Assembly: GCA_026936335.1 (NCBI GenBank)
Contig: JAPMXV010000063.1
Coordinates: 62,001-126,000, forward strand
Length of the DNA stretch: 64,000 bases
Origin: Mantamonas sphyraenae
Taxonomy: Eukaryota > CRuMs > Mantamonadidae
Reading direction: 5' to 3'
Numbering within the stretch: the first letter of the stretch is position 1; every line of letters starts with the position of its first letter. A model generated the notes under the pieces. It was given only the letters and a program-made list of their open reading frames with translations, had not been told where the DNA came from and did not search any database. The translations under genes were made by a program, and so were the position numbers. Positions 42,013 to 53,474 of the stretch are shown piece by piece.

Positions 42013-44789
42013 ATGTCGAATGCAGACAACCACGAGACGGGTGAAGATGGCACGACGACGTCCAAGAGCCAGAGTCCGTCGCTGTTTGCCAGCATGATGA
42101 AGCGCAGCGGCTCAGGATCGGAGCTGGACGGGGTTCAGCAGGGCGATTCGGGCGCTGGCACGAGCCATGCAGGACACGGAAGCGCGCTGCAGGAGGAGAT
42201 TGCAGAGGCACAGGAGAATGCAGCCACAAGCCACAAGATGGAGTTGCCCGAACGCAATCCTCATCAGCTGTCACGTAGCACCAGCACCAACAAGCGACGC
42301 GGTTCAGGCCCTTCAGCCTCGCAAGACTCGGCTGTCATCTCTGCCTCCCTCGCCGTCCCTGAATCCCTCTCCACAGCCAACAACGCCGCCTCTGGCAACA
42401 CACGTGCTTCCCTCGGCTCCTCCCGCGGCAACTCGCCGCCTCGCAACAGGCGATCCGGACGTATGTGATGTGCAACGTGCCAATCCCGAGGCGTTTTCAG
42501 CGCGGGTGCTTTGGGCGCGGAGAGGGGAAAAACTGGAAGAGCACACACACACACCCGTGCTTTTTGCCACACGCTCACACATACAGAGAAACGCACACAT
42601 GCACACACATTCAACACGCACACAGAAATCCAACCGCGCGGTCGCATGGGTTCCAACATGAACGTCAGCCTGCGCAAGCGCAGTGCACTGCGTCCAGTCA
42701 AGGTGAGCGCCAGTGGTTCATGGATTTCCTCACTTTTCGCTCCTTCCTCGCCCTTTTCGACGGCACACACACACATACACACTCACACACACTCTCTCTC
42801 TGTCATTGGCCAGGCGGAGAACCTGTATCTTCACGGAAACGACGGCACCTTGCCGTGGTGGGAACTGCTTGCGTTCAAGCAACCGACGACACCCGAAAAC
42901 AACTTTGCCACCATCCTCGTCGGCTCTCTGTTTCTGCCCTTGGGCATCTCCATTGTCGGATTGTATGTCACGCACGCCACATCCATGAGCACCACCACAC
43001 CACACATGCACGATGTGATGTTGTGATGATGACCACCGACCACTCACACACACGGAACCAACACCCCTCCCCGTACCATCTCAGGTTGGCCCTCATTCCT
43101 GCGGCCCTGCTGCTTGTAGGCATCATCATTGTGGCCTCGTTGTACCTGGGTCTGTTGGGTTGGATTGCGGTGCCTGTGTACGTGGTTGTGAAGGAGCCTG
43201 TGATCAACGACGGGTTCACAGGGGTGGTGCAGAAGGATCTGCTGCGCCGGCTGGTGAGCACCATCATGCGACCCACAGACATTCGCAACAAGGCGTTGGC
43301 ATGCCTGGTCAACCCCCTTCTCTCCTTGGTACTCACTGTGCTCACTGTCGTCTCTGTGTTGGTGATGGTTGCCCTGGTGCCGCTGTTTTTCCTGGGCTTT
43401 GCTGGCCCTTACATCAACCTGGTGCTGCTCATTGTCACGGGCAACGAGGTGCTGGCGTCGGCCAGTGCAGGTCTGCTTGGGGAAACCACACAGGTGGTGG
43501 GTCCCTTTGTCATCTACGTCATCTACATGGTGTTTGCCTGTGTGGTGGACCCGCTTGCCTCGCCCACCGTGAAAGACATCTTTGCCGGTCCGTTTCGCAA
43601 GTGCTGCGCAGGCGACATCGAAGCCAACCTGACCCAACTCTCCAACGAGGCCTACTTTGAGAACAACCGCACCCTGGAGAGCCTGCGTGAGCGTCTCAAC
43701 AGCCGCAAGGCCGCCGATCTCCTGTGGGTTGTCCATCCCAAGGCCAAGCGCGACCGCGAGGTCACCGGCGCAGAGTACCTCAACGAAGTGGGCGTCTTCT
43801 TGCAGGTGGACAAGTCCCACCTCAAGGCCATCAACAAGATGACGGGTCTGCTGGGCGGAGGCAACGCCGCCGACGGTCCCATCAACCTGGACATGATCAC
43901 AGAGAGTTCGCAGGTGTACCGTGGCCTGGACTACGACCGCGCAAGCTTTGCCATCGGCTGGAACACGCTGGGGTGGTTTGCGCTGGCCGCGCTGGCTGCG
44001 GTGCCGGTGATGGTGCAGGCTGTGGCAGGCACGCTGGTGTCCAACTTTGCCACGATGCTGCCTGTGACGGGCACGCCGCTGGTGGCCTCGTTTATCTACT
44101 ACTGCATGTCCATCCTCAGCTTGTTTTCGTACTTTATGCTCTTTGCCTTCCTGCTGGTGGACGCCATGGCCGACCTGGACATGTCACGCAAACAGGTGGG
44201 CAACGTGGAACGCACCATGACCCGTCGCAACTACCTCGACTTGCATGTGCCCCTGCTCACACGCACCAACGCCCACGTTTGGTTTCGCATCCGTGCCTTC
44301 CTGGAGCTCTACCTGCGCCACAAGCACAAGCGCGACCAGGTGACACTCAACAGTGCCGCCGCGGTGCTCTTTCTCCTCGGTGCCACCATGATCATCCGTC
44401 TGGTGGTGCAGGAGACCGGGGTCGACACCATGTTCTTCTTCACCCTCCTGGCCCTGATTGTCGTCTTTGTCGCCTTTGCCCACAGTGTCGACTCCATGTG
44501 TCGCATCAACAAGAGCTTTGCACGCCAGGACGCACACCTTCGCTCCGTTGTCTTTCACCTCGAGTCCACTCCCTTGGACGAACGCTACGACGAGAGCGAA
44601 CAGACCATGCAGGTGCTCCTCCAGGCAGCAAACTACTTCCAGGCACGTGTCAGCACCCTCTCCATCTTTGCCATGCCCGTCGACGGCACCTTCCGCGCAC
44701 GCATCTACGCCCTCTTCTTCTTTTCCGTCATGGCTGCCCTCGCCAAGCAGTTTGCTCTCGACAGCACTGCGGCAACAATCCTCGGGTAG
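42013..44789 (+). CDS. Multi-pass membrane protein, unrecognised family
   Basis: Exons 42013-42460, 42626-42702, 42814-42962 and 43085-44789 give 792 residues. Reading frame and phases (1, 0, 2) agree throughout. The N-terminal 170 residues are Ser/Thr-rich and cytosolic. About ten hydrophobic segments follow, starting with FATILVGSLFLPLGISIVG and LIPAALLLVGIIIVASLYLG. A hydrophilic domain of about 120 residues (43580-43960) separates two membrane blocks, the second beginning FAIGWNTLGWFALAALAAV. The protein ends shortly after SVMAALAKQFALDS. It might be a transporter or channel-like protein, but I see no diagnostic motif. CA runs fill introns 1-3. Convergent with the AMPK beta gene, 55 bp apart. 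Confidence 0.7.
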
Positions 44790-44844
44790 AGTGAAAGGTG
44801 TTTGTTTTCAATGTGACCATCATTCATCGTCATCATCATCATCA

Positions 44845-46185
44845 TCAGGCGCTGAATCCAAGGGCAGACGCCACACGGCTCAGCGATGAACCAGACTTGT
44901 CTCCTTCCTGATCACTTGCTGTCTCGCTTCCGCCGGTTCCTTCATGCGTGTTTTCTCCCTCTGCCACACCCTCACCACCGCTGTTGCTCACCCCCTGGTC
45001 ATTCATGTGTGCATCCACCGCTTCGGCTTCCGCACGCGCCTCTGCCTCGGCGCTGGTGGTGTCTGTGAGCGACAAAAAGTCGTCCAGAGGCGGATTCGCA
45101 GGCGAAAAGTAGATTGTGGTGATAAACTTTTTCCGGTAGCGTTGGGTCTGACCAAACACAGCCACGTCCTCGCTGCTCTGCGAGTACGTGTACAGGTGGT
45201 TCAGCATGACGTGGTGGGGCACCGGCAACACACTCGGGTCGCTCTTGCTGGCCACCTCGCCGTCCAACACAGAGCGGAACAGGTGTGGTGGCAGGAAAGG
45301 AGGGTCTTTGGCATACAAGGGTGTCAACTGGCCCGACTGCGGCGTGCCGTCCACCCACAAGTCGGGAATCCGCTGCGACCAGCCTTCCTCGTCGTCTTCC
45401 TCCTCCTCCTGCGTCGCTGTGGACGACCCACCCGTCCACGCCTCACTCTCGCTGTAGAACTTTGACTCCACCTCCACGCTGTTGCTAATGTTTCCGCTTT
45501 CGTCCGACACTGTGTTCTGTTCGGGCGAATAACTCCAGTCGTCGTCCACAATGAACTTGTACCGATGTTCGCCCCTGCGTTCCAAAAAACCGCCCCACAC
45601 GCACAGAGAAACACACATGTGTGTCAGTGGCACGTCCTCACACACGCTTGTTCCCATTGCACGCCCCGTGTGTGTGTCTCCAAGCCACACTCCCGTCCAC
45701 GTACGGCGGCAGGTACAGAATCGTCGTAAAGTCGCTGCCGCTTTTGTTCAGCGGGATGCGGGATTGCCATCCGTTGAAACTGCCCGTCAAATATACATCC
45801 TGTCCTCCGTGTGGCCACGAGAACACCGTTGGATACAGCTCCTCTTCTGCGCGTGTGTGCCACCGTGTGTCGGTCCCAGCAGGTGTCAGCCCAAACTCAA
45901 CCCTTCGGTGCCCTTCCTTCCCTCTGAAAACCCGTCCGCTCCCTCTGCAGCGCTCCCACGCACACACAGTGCGCCTGAGCCAACCCCGTGGCCCTCCCAT
46001 CCACACATACGCTTGGGTGCCTCGCGTGCCGAGGCGCTCCGATGGCTGGTTTCCTCCTCCTCCTCCAGCAGCTCGTCCTCAAACTCGTCGACGATGGGCG
46101 ACATCAGGGGCGACCCAACCTCTCCCGACGAGACGATGTCGTCCTCCTCATCCGCCTCTTCAGGCTTGGAGCGTCCTGTTCCCAT
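44845..46185 (-). CDS. AMPK/SNF1 beta subunit
   Basis: Scaffold and glycogen-sensing subunit of the energy-sensing kinase. Exons 46011-46185, 45705-45846 and 44845-45574 give 348 residues. The protein starts MGTGRS, a good N-myristoylation signal (Gly2, Ser6) as in animal beta subunits. A CBM48 glycogen-binding module spans the two splices: PTVFSWPHGGQDVYLTGSFN, GWQSRIPL, then LPP-GEHRYKFIVDDDW. The C-terminal ASC domain that binds alpha and gamma subunits has SDPSVLPVPHHVMLNHLYTY and RYRKKFITTIYFSP. The linker and the far C-terminus are acidic and longer than usual. The start codon lies 94 bp downstream of the stop of the same-strand FHA-PBZ gene. Confidence 0.92.
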
Positions 46186-46279
46186 CCTTCGTCCAGGGAG
46201 AGTTGGTGGTGATTTTGGTTTCGATGGCGGAGGCCGATTCAATTCTTCATGTGCACTGCACCCTCCCTTCTCTCCACGT

Positions 46280-47817
46280 TCACGACGCACACAACGCCTG
46301 CATAAAGTCGACTATGGCCATGGCACTCTTGAACCAAATGGAAGAGGCGTGGCTGTCTTCCGAGACAAAGTCAACCATGCGCGGGTTGCGATTGGGTGGG
46401 ATCACGTGCACGACGTACTGCACATGCTGCTCCGACGCAAGACTCGTCTCACTGGGCACTTCCACGGGATACACGCCTCCCGGTTCGCCTGCACGATGCA
46501 CCCGTTTGCTGAGTGCCGTCAGATCCACACGTGAGCCCAGTGCATCGTCCACCTCGCGCATCTCCGTGTACATCGCCCCCGCTGCCACCTTGAATCTCCA
46601 ATTCGATTCAAACAGCAGCGCACGACACGGATGCCCGCTGCTGTTCATCTCAGCCAAGGAAATGCCCGTCAGCACGCGCATCACCCTTTGTGTGGCCTCT
46701 GGGGCATCTTCCACGTTCCGCCTCCACACCTCGGCCTCCTTCTCGTTGTCACACACCACGTACAGGCGAGCATCGGCGTGCAACAGGCCCTCGTTCCCAT
46801 CCAGTCTGTCTCCCAACGCACGCAGCAACCCGGCGCTGATTAGGTTCACATCCAACGCACGACCGCCTTCGTCCGTGCCCATGCTTCCCATGGCCATGCT
46901 GTGAGCTCCCAACTGATGTCCGTACGCTTCCAGTGTGTATACTTGCTTGTGTATCTTTCTGTTGGTGTTGCTGCTGGACGACGACGACGACGACGACGTG
47001 GTGGTCGTCGTCGTCGTCGTCGTTGCTGTTGTTGTTCCACTCGTTTCCTTCTGCTCGTCCTCATTCTTGTCCTCGTTCACATCCACATCCATCACCTTCT
47101 GCGCTGCTGTAGACACTGTCTCTTTTCCCTTGTCCTGCGACTCCTTGGTCTCCACCTGCTCCGTGCGTGCCTGGTGGTCGTCCCGGCGGTCGGCGTCTTT
47201 GCCCGCCGCTTTGTTGTCGTCCAGGTGCGCGTGTCGATATTTGGCAAAGTGGGCAGGATTCTTGCGGAAACAATCCCTGCCATACTTGCACTCGGGTCGT
47301 GTGTCTGTACCGCTGCTTGCCACCACGCGTTGTCGTTTGGCATCACTTCCCTTGTCGTCGTCGTTGGCGTCGCCTCGAGCACGCTTTCCGGCTGTCCGGT
47401 TGATGGGATCGTCCTCAAACTCCAGGTAGAGATGGTATTTGTGCAAATGGGCCACGAGACTGAAGCTGTTGCCGTGTTCCAGAGTCACACACTCGCCGTT
47501 GGGAAGCTGCTTGGGCGGCTGACCAAACTTGTGCACGTACATCGCGTTCAACCCAAGCATCTTGACGTGCACCGCCGTGCTCTCCGGTTCCAACACAAGC
47601 AACGCCTGTTTACGACTGCACTTCTGGTTGTCTACATTCAACGGCGGCCCACGCCCCAGGTACACCTGGCCGGGACCCTCCAACACCTTGATCTTCTGGT
47701 CCAACCCCTGGTGCCTCGCCACAAGATACACAGCCTTCACCGCCGGGTTCCCCGGCCCTGCTTTGTACTGTGATGATGCACCCCCCTCAATGCTCGCCGT
47801 TCCCTGAGCTCCGGAAC

Positions 47818-47861
<44 letters not shown>

Positions 47862-47869
47862 CCACTCAT
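46280..47869 (-). CDS. FHA-PBZ protein (APLF/aprataxin-like DNA damage factor)
   Basis: Intronless 529-residue ORF. After a poly-Ser N-terminus, residues about 45-150 form an FHA-like domain (VYLGRG, NQKCSRKQALLVLEPEST, LPNGECVTLEHGNSFSLV), the phosphothreonine reader of APLF, PNKP and aprataxin. Residues about 190-215 are a PBZ poly(ADP-ribose)-binding zinc finger: CKYGRDCFRKNPAHFAKYRH. A Thr/Ser-rich linker leads to a C-terminal domain of about 200 residues (ALLFESNWRFKVAAGAMYTE, QYVVHVIPPNRNP) that may be macro-like, though I cannot confirm it. Together this suggests recruitment to PARylated DNA breaks. Its first 83 bp overlap the end of the amine oxidase ORF on the same strand within an AGC/CAG repeat. 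Confidence 0.82.
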
Positions 47870-49782
47870 CCTCGTGTGCGGCGATGCATTGGTCCGCCGC
47901 GCGCTTTCCTGTCAGGATCGCTGTGGCAACTGTGTTTGCCAGCTGTTCACTTGCATAGTCGCCTGCCAGTTGCAAGTCCCCCTGCCATTGTGGCTGCTCA
48001 AATGCGGCTCGATGTCGTAGCATGCCCACACACGGCATGCGGTACCCAAAGTGCCACACAGCCACGTGTGAGTCCAGCACCTGTGCGTGCAATTGTGTCG
48101 CGTCGCTCGTCTCTCCTCCCAAGTCAGCCAACTGCGCCACAAACTGGTCCACCAACCAGGAATCCTCTTTCCCGGCCTCCAGCAGCTCCTGTAGGCCACG
48201 CCCATTGACAAACCCCACCGCAAGGTGCATGCTACGTGCCTCTCCTTCTTTGCTGTACTCCACACTGTTGAACCACAGCTGCTGGGCAAACCCCATCGGG
48301 TCCAACACCTCGGGAAAATTGCGCGTGTTGACCCCCTTGTCCGCCGTCGCTGCGTCCAGCCACTCCATCCAAACCGGTGCATCCAAAGCCACCATCACCT
48401 TACACGCAGGATGCAGCGTAGGATGAGCATATGCCTCCCGCAATGCTTCGTCTAGCGGTGGGTCAAACTCAATTGCCTCCCGTTGCATGGTCGCCATGTC
48501 AACAGCCAACACCATTGCGTCGCCCGTCACTTCAATACCCGATTCGAGCTCTTCTCCTTCACCGCCCCCGCCCCCACTGTACACATGCACACGCGGACCG
48601 ACGGCGTCTTCCCCCTCGCGACGACGCACCACACGCTGCACACGCATCCCTGTGCACACCTGCACACGCTGAGCACACACTTGCTCCAGTTTGATGTGGT
48701 AATGGTGCAGCAGCGACAGGTACGAAGCACCCAACCGCAGTTCTTCCGTGCCATAATCCCAATTGTTCTCCAACATTGCCAGCTCCGCCATGCCCAACTC
48801 ATCAATGGTGCCACACTCTTCCACCCGCAAACTTGGCTTGCGCATAATGCCACCCAAACGACCCCTCTTCCAGTCCCTCCTTGCGCAACACCTCGGCAAA
48901 CGTCGTGTCCGGCACATTGTCCTCTCCCGCATCGCTCAAATCCATCATGCGGTGGAACAGCGTGTGCACTTGGTCCATGTGCCCATCCACCAGCTTGTCC
49001 AGCTGTTCGGCGGTGCCCAGCTTGCCATCTACGTGCACCAGCATCCACTTGTCCTCCTCCACCCCTTCCTCCTCACCCAACTCGCTCAAACAGTCCATTT
49101 GCCATCCCTGCTTGACGGCCAGCTCATATGTGGGTGTGTTTTTGCCGTGGATAAACTCGGCCCCGAGATCCACAGGCCATTCCAAGCCGTGCCACACTCG
49201 AATCCGTCCCCCGAGCCTTTCCGCCCCTTCAAGCAGCGTCACACGCACTCCAGACTCGGCCAGACGCACACACGCCTCCATGCCGGCTGTGCCCCCACCC
49301 ACCACCACCACATGTGCACTCTCGGATTCTGCCAACGACGGCAGCGGCGTCATGCTCGGCGGCAGCGTCCGAGCTAACCTGAACGGTGCCACCACACAGT
49401 CATCCAAACACGCAGGCAGAAGCACAGTGCACCTCGACGTCGTCTCTTCCACAGCCGCTGCCACTTTGCGCAGCGCTGACATCGGCACACACGCGGGCCC
49501 TCCTCGTGAATGCCACTCGGCGCGAAGCAGCAGTGCGTGCACTCCAGCGTCGTCCTGCACACATGGCCATTCCAACACACGCAGCGCACATGCGTCGTAC
49601 CACACACTTGCATCCAGTCCACACTCCCGCACCGCTCTGGACGTCACAAACACCCTCCCATACTCTCCCTGCGCCTCACGCAGCATTGTCAACGCGTCCT
49701 CCTCGCTGCTGCATCCACCTAACGACTCTACAAGCACGGCGTCTGCGTCTTCCAGGGGCACCCAGCAGCCTGTATTGCTCAT
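47787..49782 (-). CDS. FAD-dependent amine oxidase-like protein, frameshifted
   Basis: Flavin amine oxidase (polyamine oxidase/LSD1-like superfamily), about 665 codons over two frames. The first frame (49782 to about 48845) has about 160 residues with no clear domain, then the dinucleotide-binding motif VVVVGGGTAGMEACVRLAES and LLEGAERLGGRI. It ends in SFGWHYAQAKFAGGRV. The continuation (DELGMAELAMLENNWDYG onward) is in another frame, and the protein ends in the flavin-binding block GDYASEQLANTVATAILTGK then RAADQ and a poly-Gln tail. A single-base indel near 48840-48850 would reconcile them; no intron signals fit. It is either an assembly error, a decaying gene or a recoding site. Substrate unknown. 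Confidence 0.75.
47822..47862. repeat. CAG/AGC trinucleotide repeat shared by two overlapping ORFs
   Basis: On the minus strand one frame reads poly-Gln (end of the amine oxidase) and another reads poly-Ser (start of the FHA-PBZ protein). Length changes of whole triplets leave both frames intact. Confidence 0.85.
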
Positions 49783-50119
49783 GTGGCCCTAGAAAAACCT
49801 CGGTGGGTCTGGCAGCTCGTTGTCGTGGCTCCCCTGTCGCCATTCTGCAAGAAAGCATGCGATGATTGGACACATGACACGATGCAACACTGTGCGCGCA
49901 GCTTCATTCACAAACACAAACTCCACCACGTCGCTTGCAGCTTCTTGTCTGCACCGTGTTGCCGGGTTGCGATGTTTGGTCGTTCACCGTCGTCGTTGGT
50001 TCGTTGGTTCGTTGGTTGCAGCTTCCAAAACACACGCGACGTCACACTCATCCACGAGGTGCCCCGCTTCATAGCGCCCGCCCGTGTGTTTCTTCGTCTG
50101 CTACCGAAACGCAACGCAC
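49783..50119. other. Intergenic 337 bp containing one end of the inverted duplication
   Basis: No gene seen. From 49875 on, the sequence matches, inverted, the region downstream of the second SapB gene (to 60519), including GTTGGTTCGTTGG repeats. It probably holds the 3' UTR and terminator of the SapB gene. Confidence 0.6.
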
Positions 50120-51500
50120 TTACTGGGTGATCTCAAACACAGCCTGGGCGGTGCTCAGCACAGCGCTGTGCGGGTGCTTGCTGCCGCACTCACCGTAGCA
50201 GATGGCCACATCCACCTTGTACTGTCCCGGGTTGAAAGGCTCGTCCTCGGACGGCTTGGCCTGCAGCTGGAAGCCGCTGCGGTAGTTGCCCACCTTCAGG
50301 CCCTCGTTCAGGGTAGCGTCGCCAAACGGCATGCCGGGGGGAGGCGGCACCACAGAGATGGCAATCTCGCCAGTTCCCGTGGGCTTGGTCACCTGGAACT
50401 CCAGAGCAAAGTCGAAAGTGGCGCCCTGCTGGCCCTGCTTGGGCGACACGGCAAACTCGGTGATGTTGGCAGCACCGCCATCCAGGATGGGGCACACCTT
50501 CAGCTCCTCGCACATGTAGATCGGGTCGATGTCGGCCTTCTCGATCAGAGCAATGAACTCCTTGATGCCGACGTAGTCGCACAGCAGGTCGCACACGGTA
50601 GCCTCGATCTTCTGCGGCAGCTTGCTGCACAGGTCGCCGCAGCCGCCGATCACACCGGCGTTCAGGATGATGTTGAGCAGCTGGTCAATGGCCTGGCTCA
50701 GGAAGGACACCTGTGGTTCCCCATCATTCCATGTGTCCGTCCATCTTCCGTGTCAGTCTTCTCTTTCCTCCACAATGTGCCTCGTCGCCTGGAAATGCAG
50801 AAAAAAGCTCGCGCCCTCTCCCAACACCCACAGCCCCGTCACAACACGTCCAGCACCCTCCATCATCCCACACATCCTGCACATGCACGCTCTGTCCACA
50901 CTATGCCATCCTCCACACATCCTCATCTGGGTCCAAACACCTCTTTGTGTTCCCCCTTGTTTGTCTGCTGCCGTTGCTCAACGCCGCGGAAATCCACGCG
51001 CTTTTTTCTGGCTTCCCCCAAACGCACACCCCACACCCCACCCACACCCCACACATGCACACACACACCACCATCCCCTGCACACACGTCTCTGCCACCC
51101 ATGCACTGCCTTTTCACACCCCCTCTGTGTCTCGCTTGCACACACTCGCTCGCAAAACACCGCAAAGCCAAAGGGCAAAAAAAGAGAGGGGCGCGACGCC
51201 GCCGAAAACGTACACACACGGGGCACAGCTTCTCATCACCGCCGATCTGCTTGGCAGACTCGTCCTGGATGGACAGCTTGGACAGGGTCATGGCGCTCGT
51301 AGGCGACAGGATCAGAAACAGAGCAATAGCAATGAAGGCAGTCTTCATGGTTGTTGGTCTTGTTGGTTCGCCAGGCGCATCCAGGGACATGGTGATGCAA
51401 GGATGACACACACACACACACACTCACGAACACACATGGTGGGACACACACACACATTGCACCCACTGCACACTGCTTGATCAGTTCCTCCTTTCACCCC
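49875..51500 (-). repeat. Inverted duplication, copy 1 (SapB gene unit)
   Basis: About 1.6 kb, homologous in inverted orientation to 58901-60519. It covers promoter, both exons, intron and 3' flank. Exon 2 appears identical base for base, since even shifted-frame translations agree. The intron and the 5'-flanking microsatellites differ by small indels and substitutions. Confidence 0.88.
50120..51348 (-). CDS. Secreted SapB-domain protein, countin-like (copy 1)
   Basis: Exons 51214-51348 and 50120-50710, about 241 residues. Signal peptide from MKTAFIAIALFLILSPTSA. A saposin B-type domain follows with its cysteine pattern: KLCPVC before the splice, then GGCGDLC, TVCDLLC and MCEELKVC. The C-terminal 110 residues (from about FAVSPKQGQQG) look like a beta-sandwich with a Pro run. 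SapB proteins bind lipids or membranes; the SapB-plus-C-domain layout recalls Dictyostelium countin (aggregate size control) and, more distantly, amoeba pore-forming SapB proteins. Function is therefore open between signalling and lytic roles. The 503-bp intron is large for this locus. Its product is the same as the copy at 59054. Confidence 0.8.
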
Positions 51501-51584
51501 TGTTGCCGTGTGAGCGCGGCTTGACACAGCAAAACAACACGCTCACACGCACACATCCGGTCATCACACGCACGCTTCCTTGGC

Positions 51585-52147
51585 ATGGCATCACAAAGTG
51601 GCATGCACCAGGCACTGGACGGTAAGGAAGCGCGTGGAGAAGCACGTCGAGGTGCTGGCTCGCCCTGACGTGTGGCGGCAAGCCGATCTCACTGATCACT
51701 CGGCACCAAACTGATGTCCACGCCGTCACTCCACACACACATACAGAGCTTCAGGAGGCAGTGGAAGATCTCAAGGCGCAGGTGGTGCGGTTTGAGGAGA
51801 ATTGCGCACGCATGCAGGCATACCAAGAGGCCGAACTTGCGGTGTGCGAGGTGTGGGTGAGTTTTTGCACGCGTGTAGCACGAGGGAGGATCATCCAACG
51901 ACGCCGTGGCGAGCACACACGTACACATGAAGCATGTCACATAGCATTGACACCACCCACGTCCATGTGCACACAGTATACATGGATGAAAAACAGCGAA
52001 ACGGCGCTGGCAAACCAGGTGGAGGCCGAAGAGGAGGGCGAGGGACACATGAGACACACAAGCATTGCGCTGCAACAATCATCACTACAAAGGCAACAAG
52101 ACGACATGGCGGCAAAGGAAGCAGCAAACATGATTGTGGAAGAATGA
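51585..52147 (+). CDS. Small coiled-coil protein of 105 residues
   Basis: Reconstructed from three short exons: 51585-51621, 51747-51856 and 51977-52147. Donors are GTAAGG and GTGAGT, and acceptors follow ACACATACAG and GTGCACACAG. The product starts MASQSGMHQALD, continues ELQEAVEDLKAQVVRFEENC and ends with NSETALANQVEAEEEGEG then a Gln-rich helix. Heptad-like spacing suggests a coiled coil, as in small subunits of BLOC-1-type, Mediator or kinetochore complexes, but I do not recognise it. Phases agree at both junctions, which is the main evidence. Convergent with the esterase gene, 24 bp apart. Confidence 0.55.
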
Positions 52148-52171
52148 AAGTAGTTTTCGTTGTTCAGTTTC

Positions 52172-53474
52172 TCACAGTTGCCTGCCGGCAATGGTGCTCA
52201 GGATATTGTACACAGTTTTCATCTGCGGGCCATCGTGGCAGGAGTAGAGGGGACCGGTGTATCCCCACCAATCCCAGCATCCCTTGGGGTTCAACGAGTT
52301 CTTGGAGGCCTGCGGGTAGACGACGATGATGTTGTTGCTCTCCGCCCACTTGTTGTAGCCGGCGTGCACCACATACGTGTCCTGCACGTCCTGCATCTCC
52401 TGTTCGCAGCCGTGGAAGGCCACGTGGAGCTTGCACACGGCCTGCTGGCTCCAGCAGGCGGTGGGCACGTACACAAAGCCCTGCTTGGACAGGCCAACGC
52501 TGCTGCTCAGGTGCAGCGGCACAAACTCGGTCTGGTCAAACATAAACATGTTGGACAGGTTGTTGGGCAGATTCACGGGTGCGTTCAGTTGGCCGTTGTA
52601 GATGTGTTGCAGCAGCGCACCGGCGCCGTCGTAGCCGCAGTTCTGGATGAACGGCGAACCAAACGTGCTGCACGCGTTGCCATAGTCATTCGTCACCATG
52701 CCGTGTGCCGCACTGATGTTGAACACCGTTTGGATGTTGGCGTCGTTCACGTACTGGCTGTAGTACGTGTACAGCTTGTGCATCACTCCCGGATGCACCA
52801 CGTCGTCCGCAGTGCCCGAGAACAGGTACACGCGGTCGTTCTGCAAAAACTTCAGCGGGTCAATGTTGGTGATGGCCTCCGCCGATTCCGTGATGCCATA
52901 CAGTGTCGTCACTGTGGGTGTGTACCGCGTGTGTGGGGCGCCCCGACCCGCGCGAGTGTGAGATGCGGCAAAAGTCAACCTTTAAAAAAACGCCCCTAAG
53001 CCGCGCCTCCGTTTCCCACGCCCCCACAGCCTCAACCTACGCGAAATAAGGTCCGGGTCCTTCATGCATTGGTGCAGTGCAAACTCTACATTGTTCATGG
53101 CGCCTGCGTGTGTGTGTGCGATCGCTCGTGTCAGCGTACGGGACGTGTCTTTTTGTCTCGGCGGGCAATGCGTGAATTGCCTTTCTTCGCGCAAAGACGT
53201 TCTCGGCCCGCGCCAAGGGGCCAACCAACTCACATTCCCACGGCCCGCCTGCAAAGATGCCTGCGCCAATCACGTGGTTCGAGTACGCAATATGATACTG
53301 GACTGCCATGTAGCCGCCGGAGGAGATTCCCGACACAGAGATGTTGGTGGCGTCCACTTGGAGGTTCATCGACTTCAAATCGACCGTTTTGTACGGGTAC
53401 GTGTGCGCCTGGACACACACAACCGCGCATGCCAGCGCAACAAAGACAGTGAGGAGGGTTCTTGACGCACTCAT
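52172..53474 (-). CDS. Secreted esterase, extracellular PHB-depolymerase-like
   Basis: Exons 53234-53474, 53041-53103 and 52172-52911 give 347 residues. The signal peptide is LLTVFVALACAVVCVQA. The lipase box is SGISSGGYMAVQYH, and the exon junction rebuilds GIFAGGPWEC-AMNNVEFALH, matching the GGPxxC motif of PHB depolymerases. Later conserved parts are RVYLFSGTADDVVHPG (acidic residue of the triad) and CKLHVAFHGCEQEMQDV (histidine), with CWDWWGYTG near the end. An alpha/beta hydrolase acting outside the cell or in a digestive vacuole on polyester or ester bonds is likely. The family is mainly bacterial and fungal, so ancient transfer followed by intron gain is possible. A 63-nt middle exon is well supported by phase. 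Confidence 0.85.
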
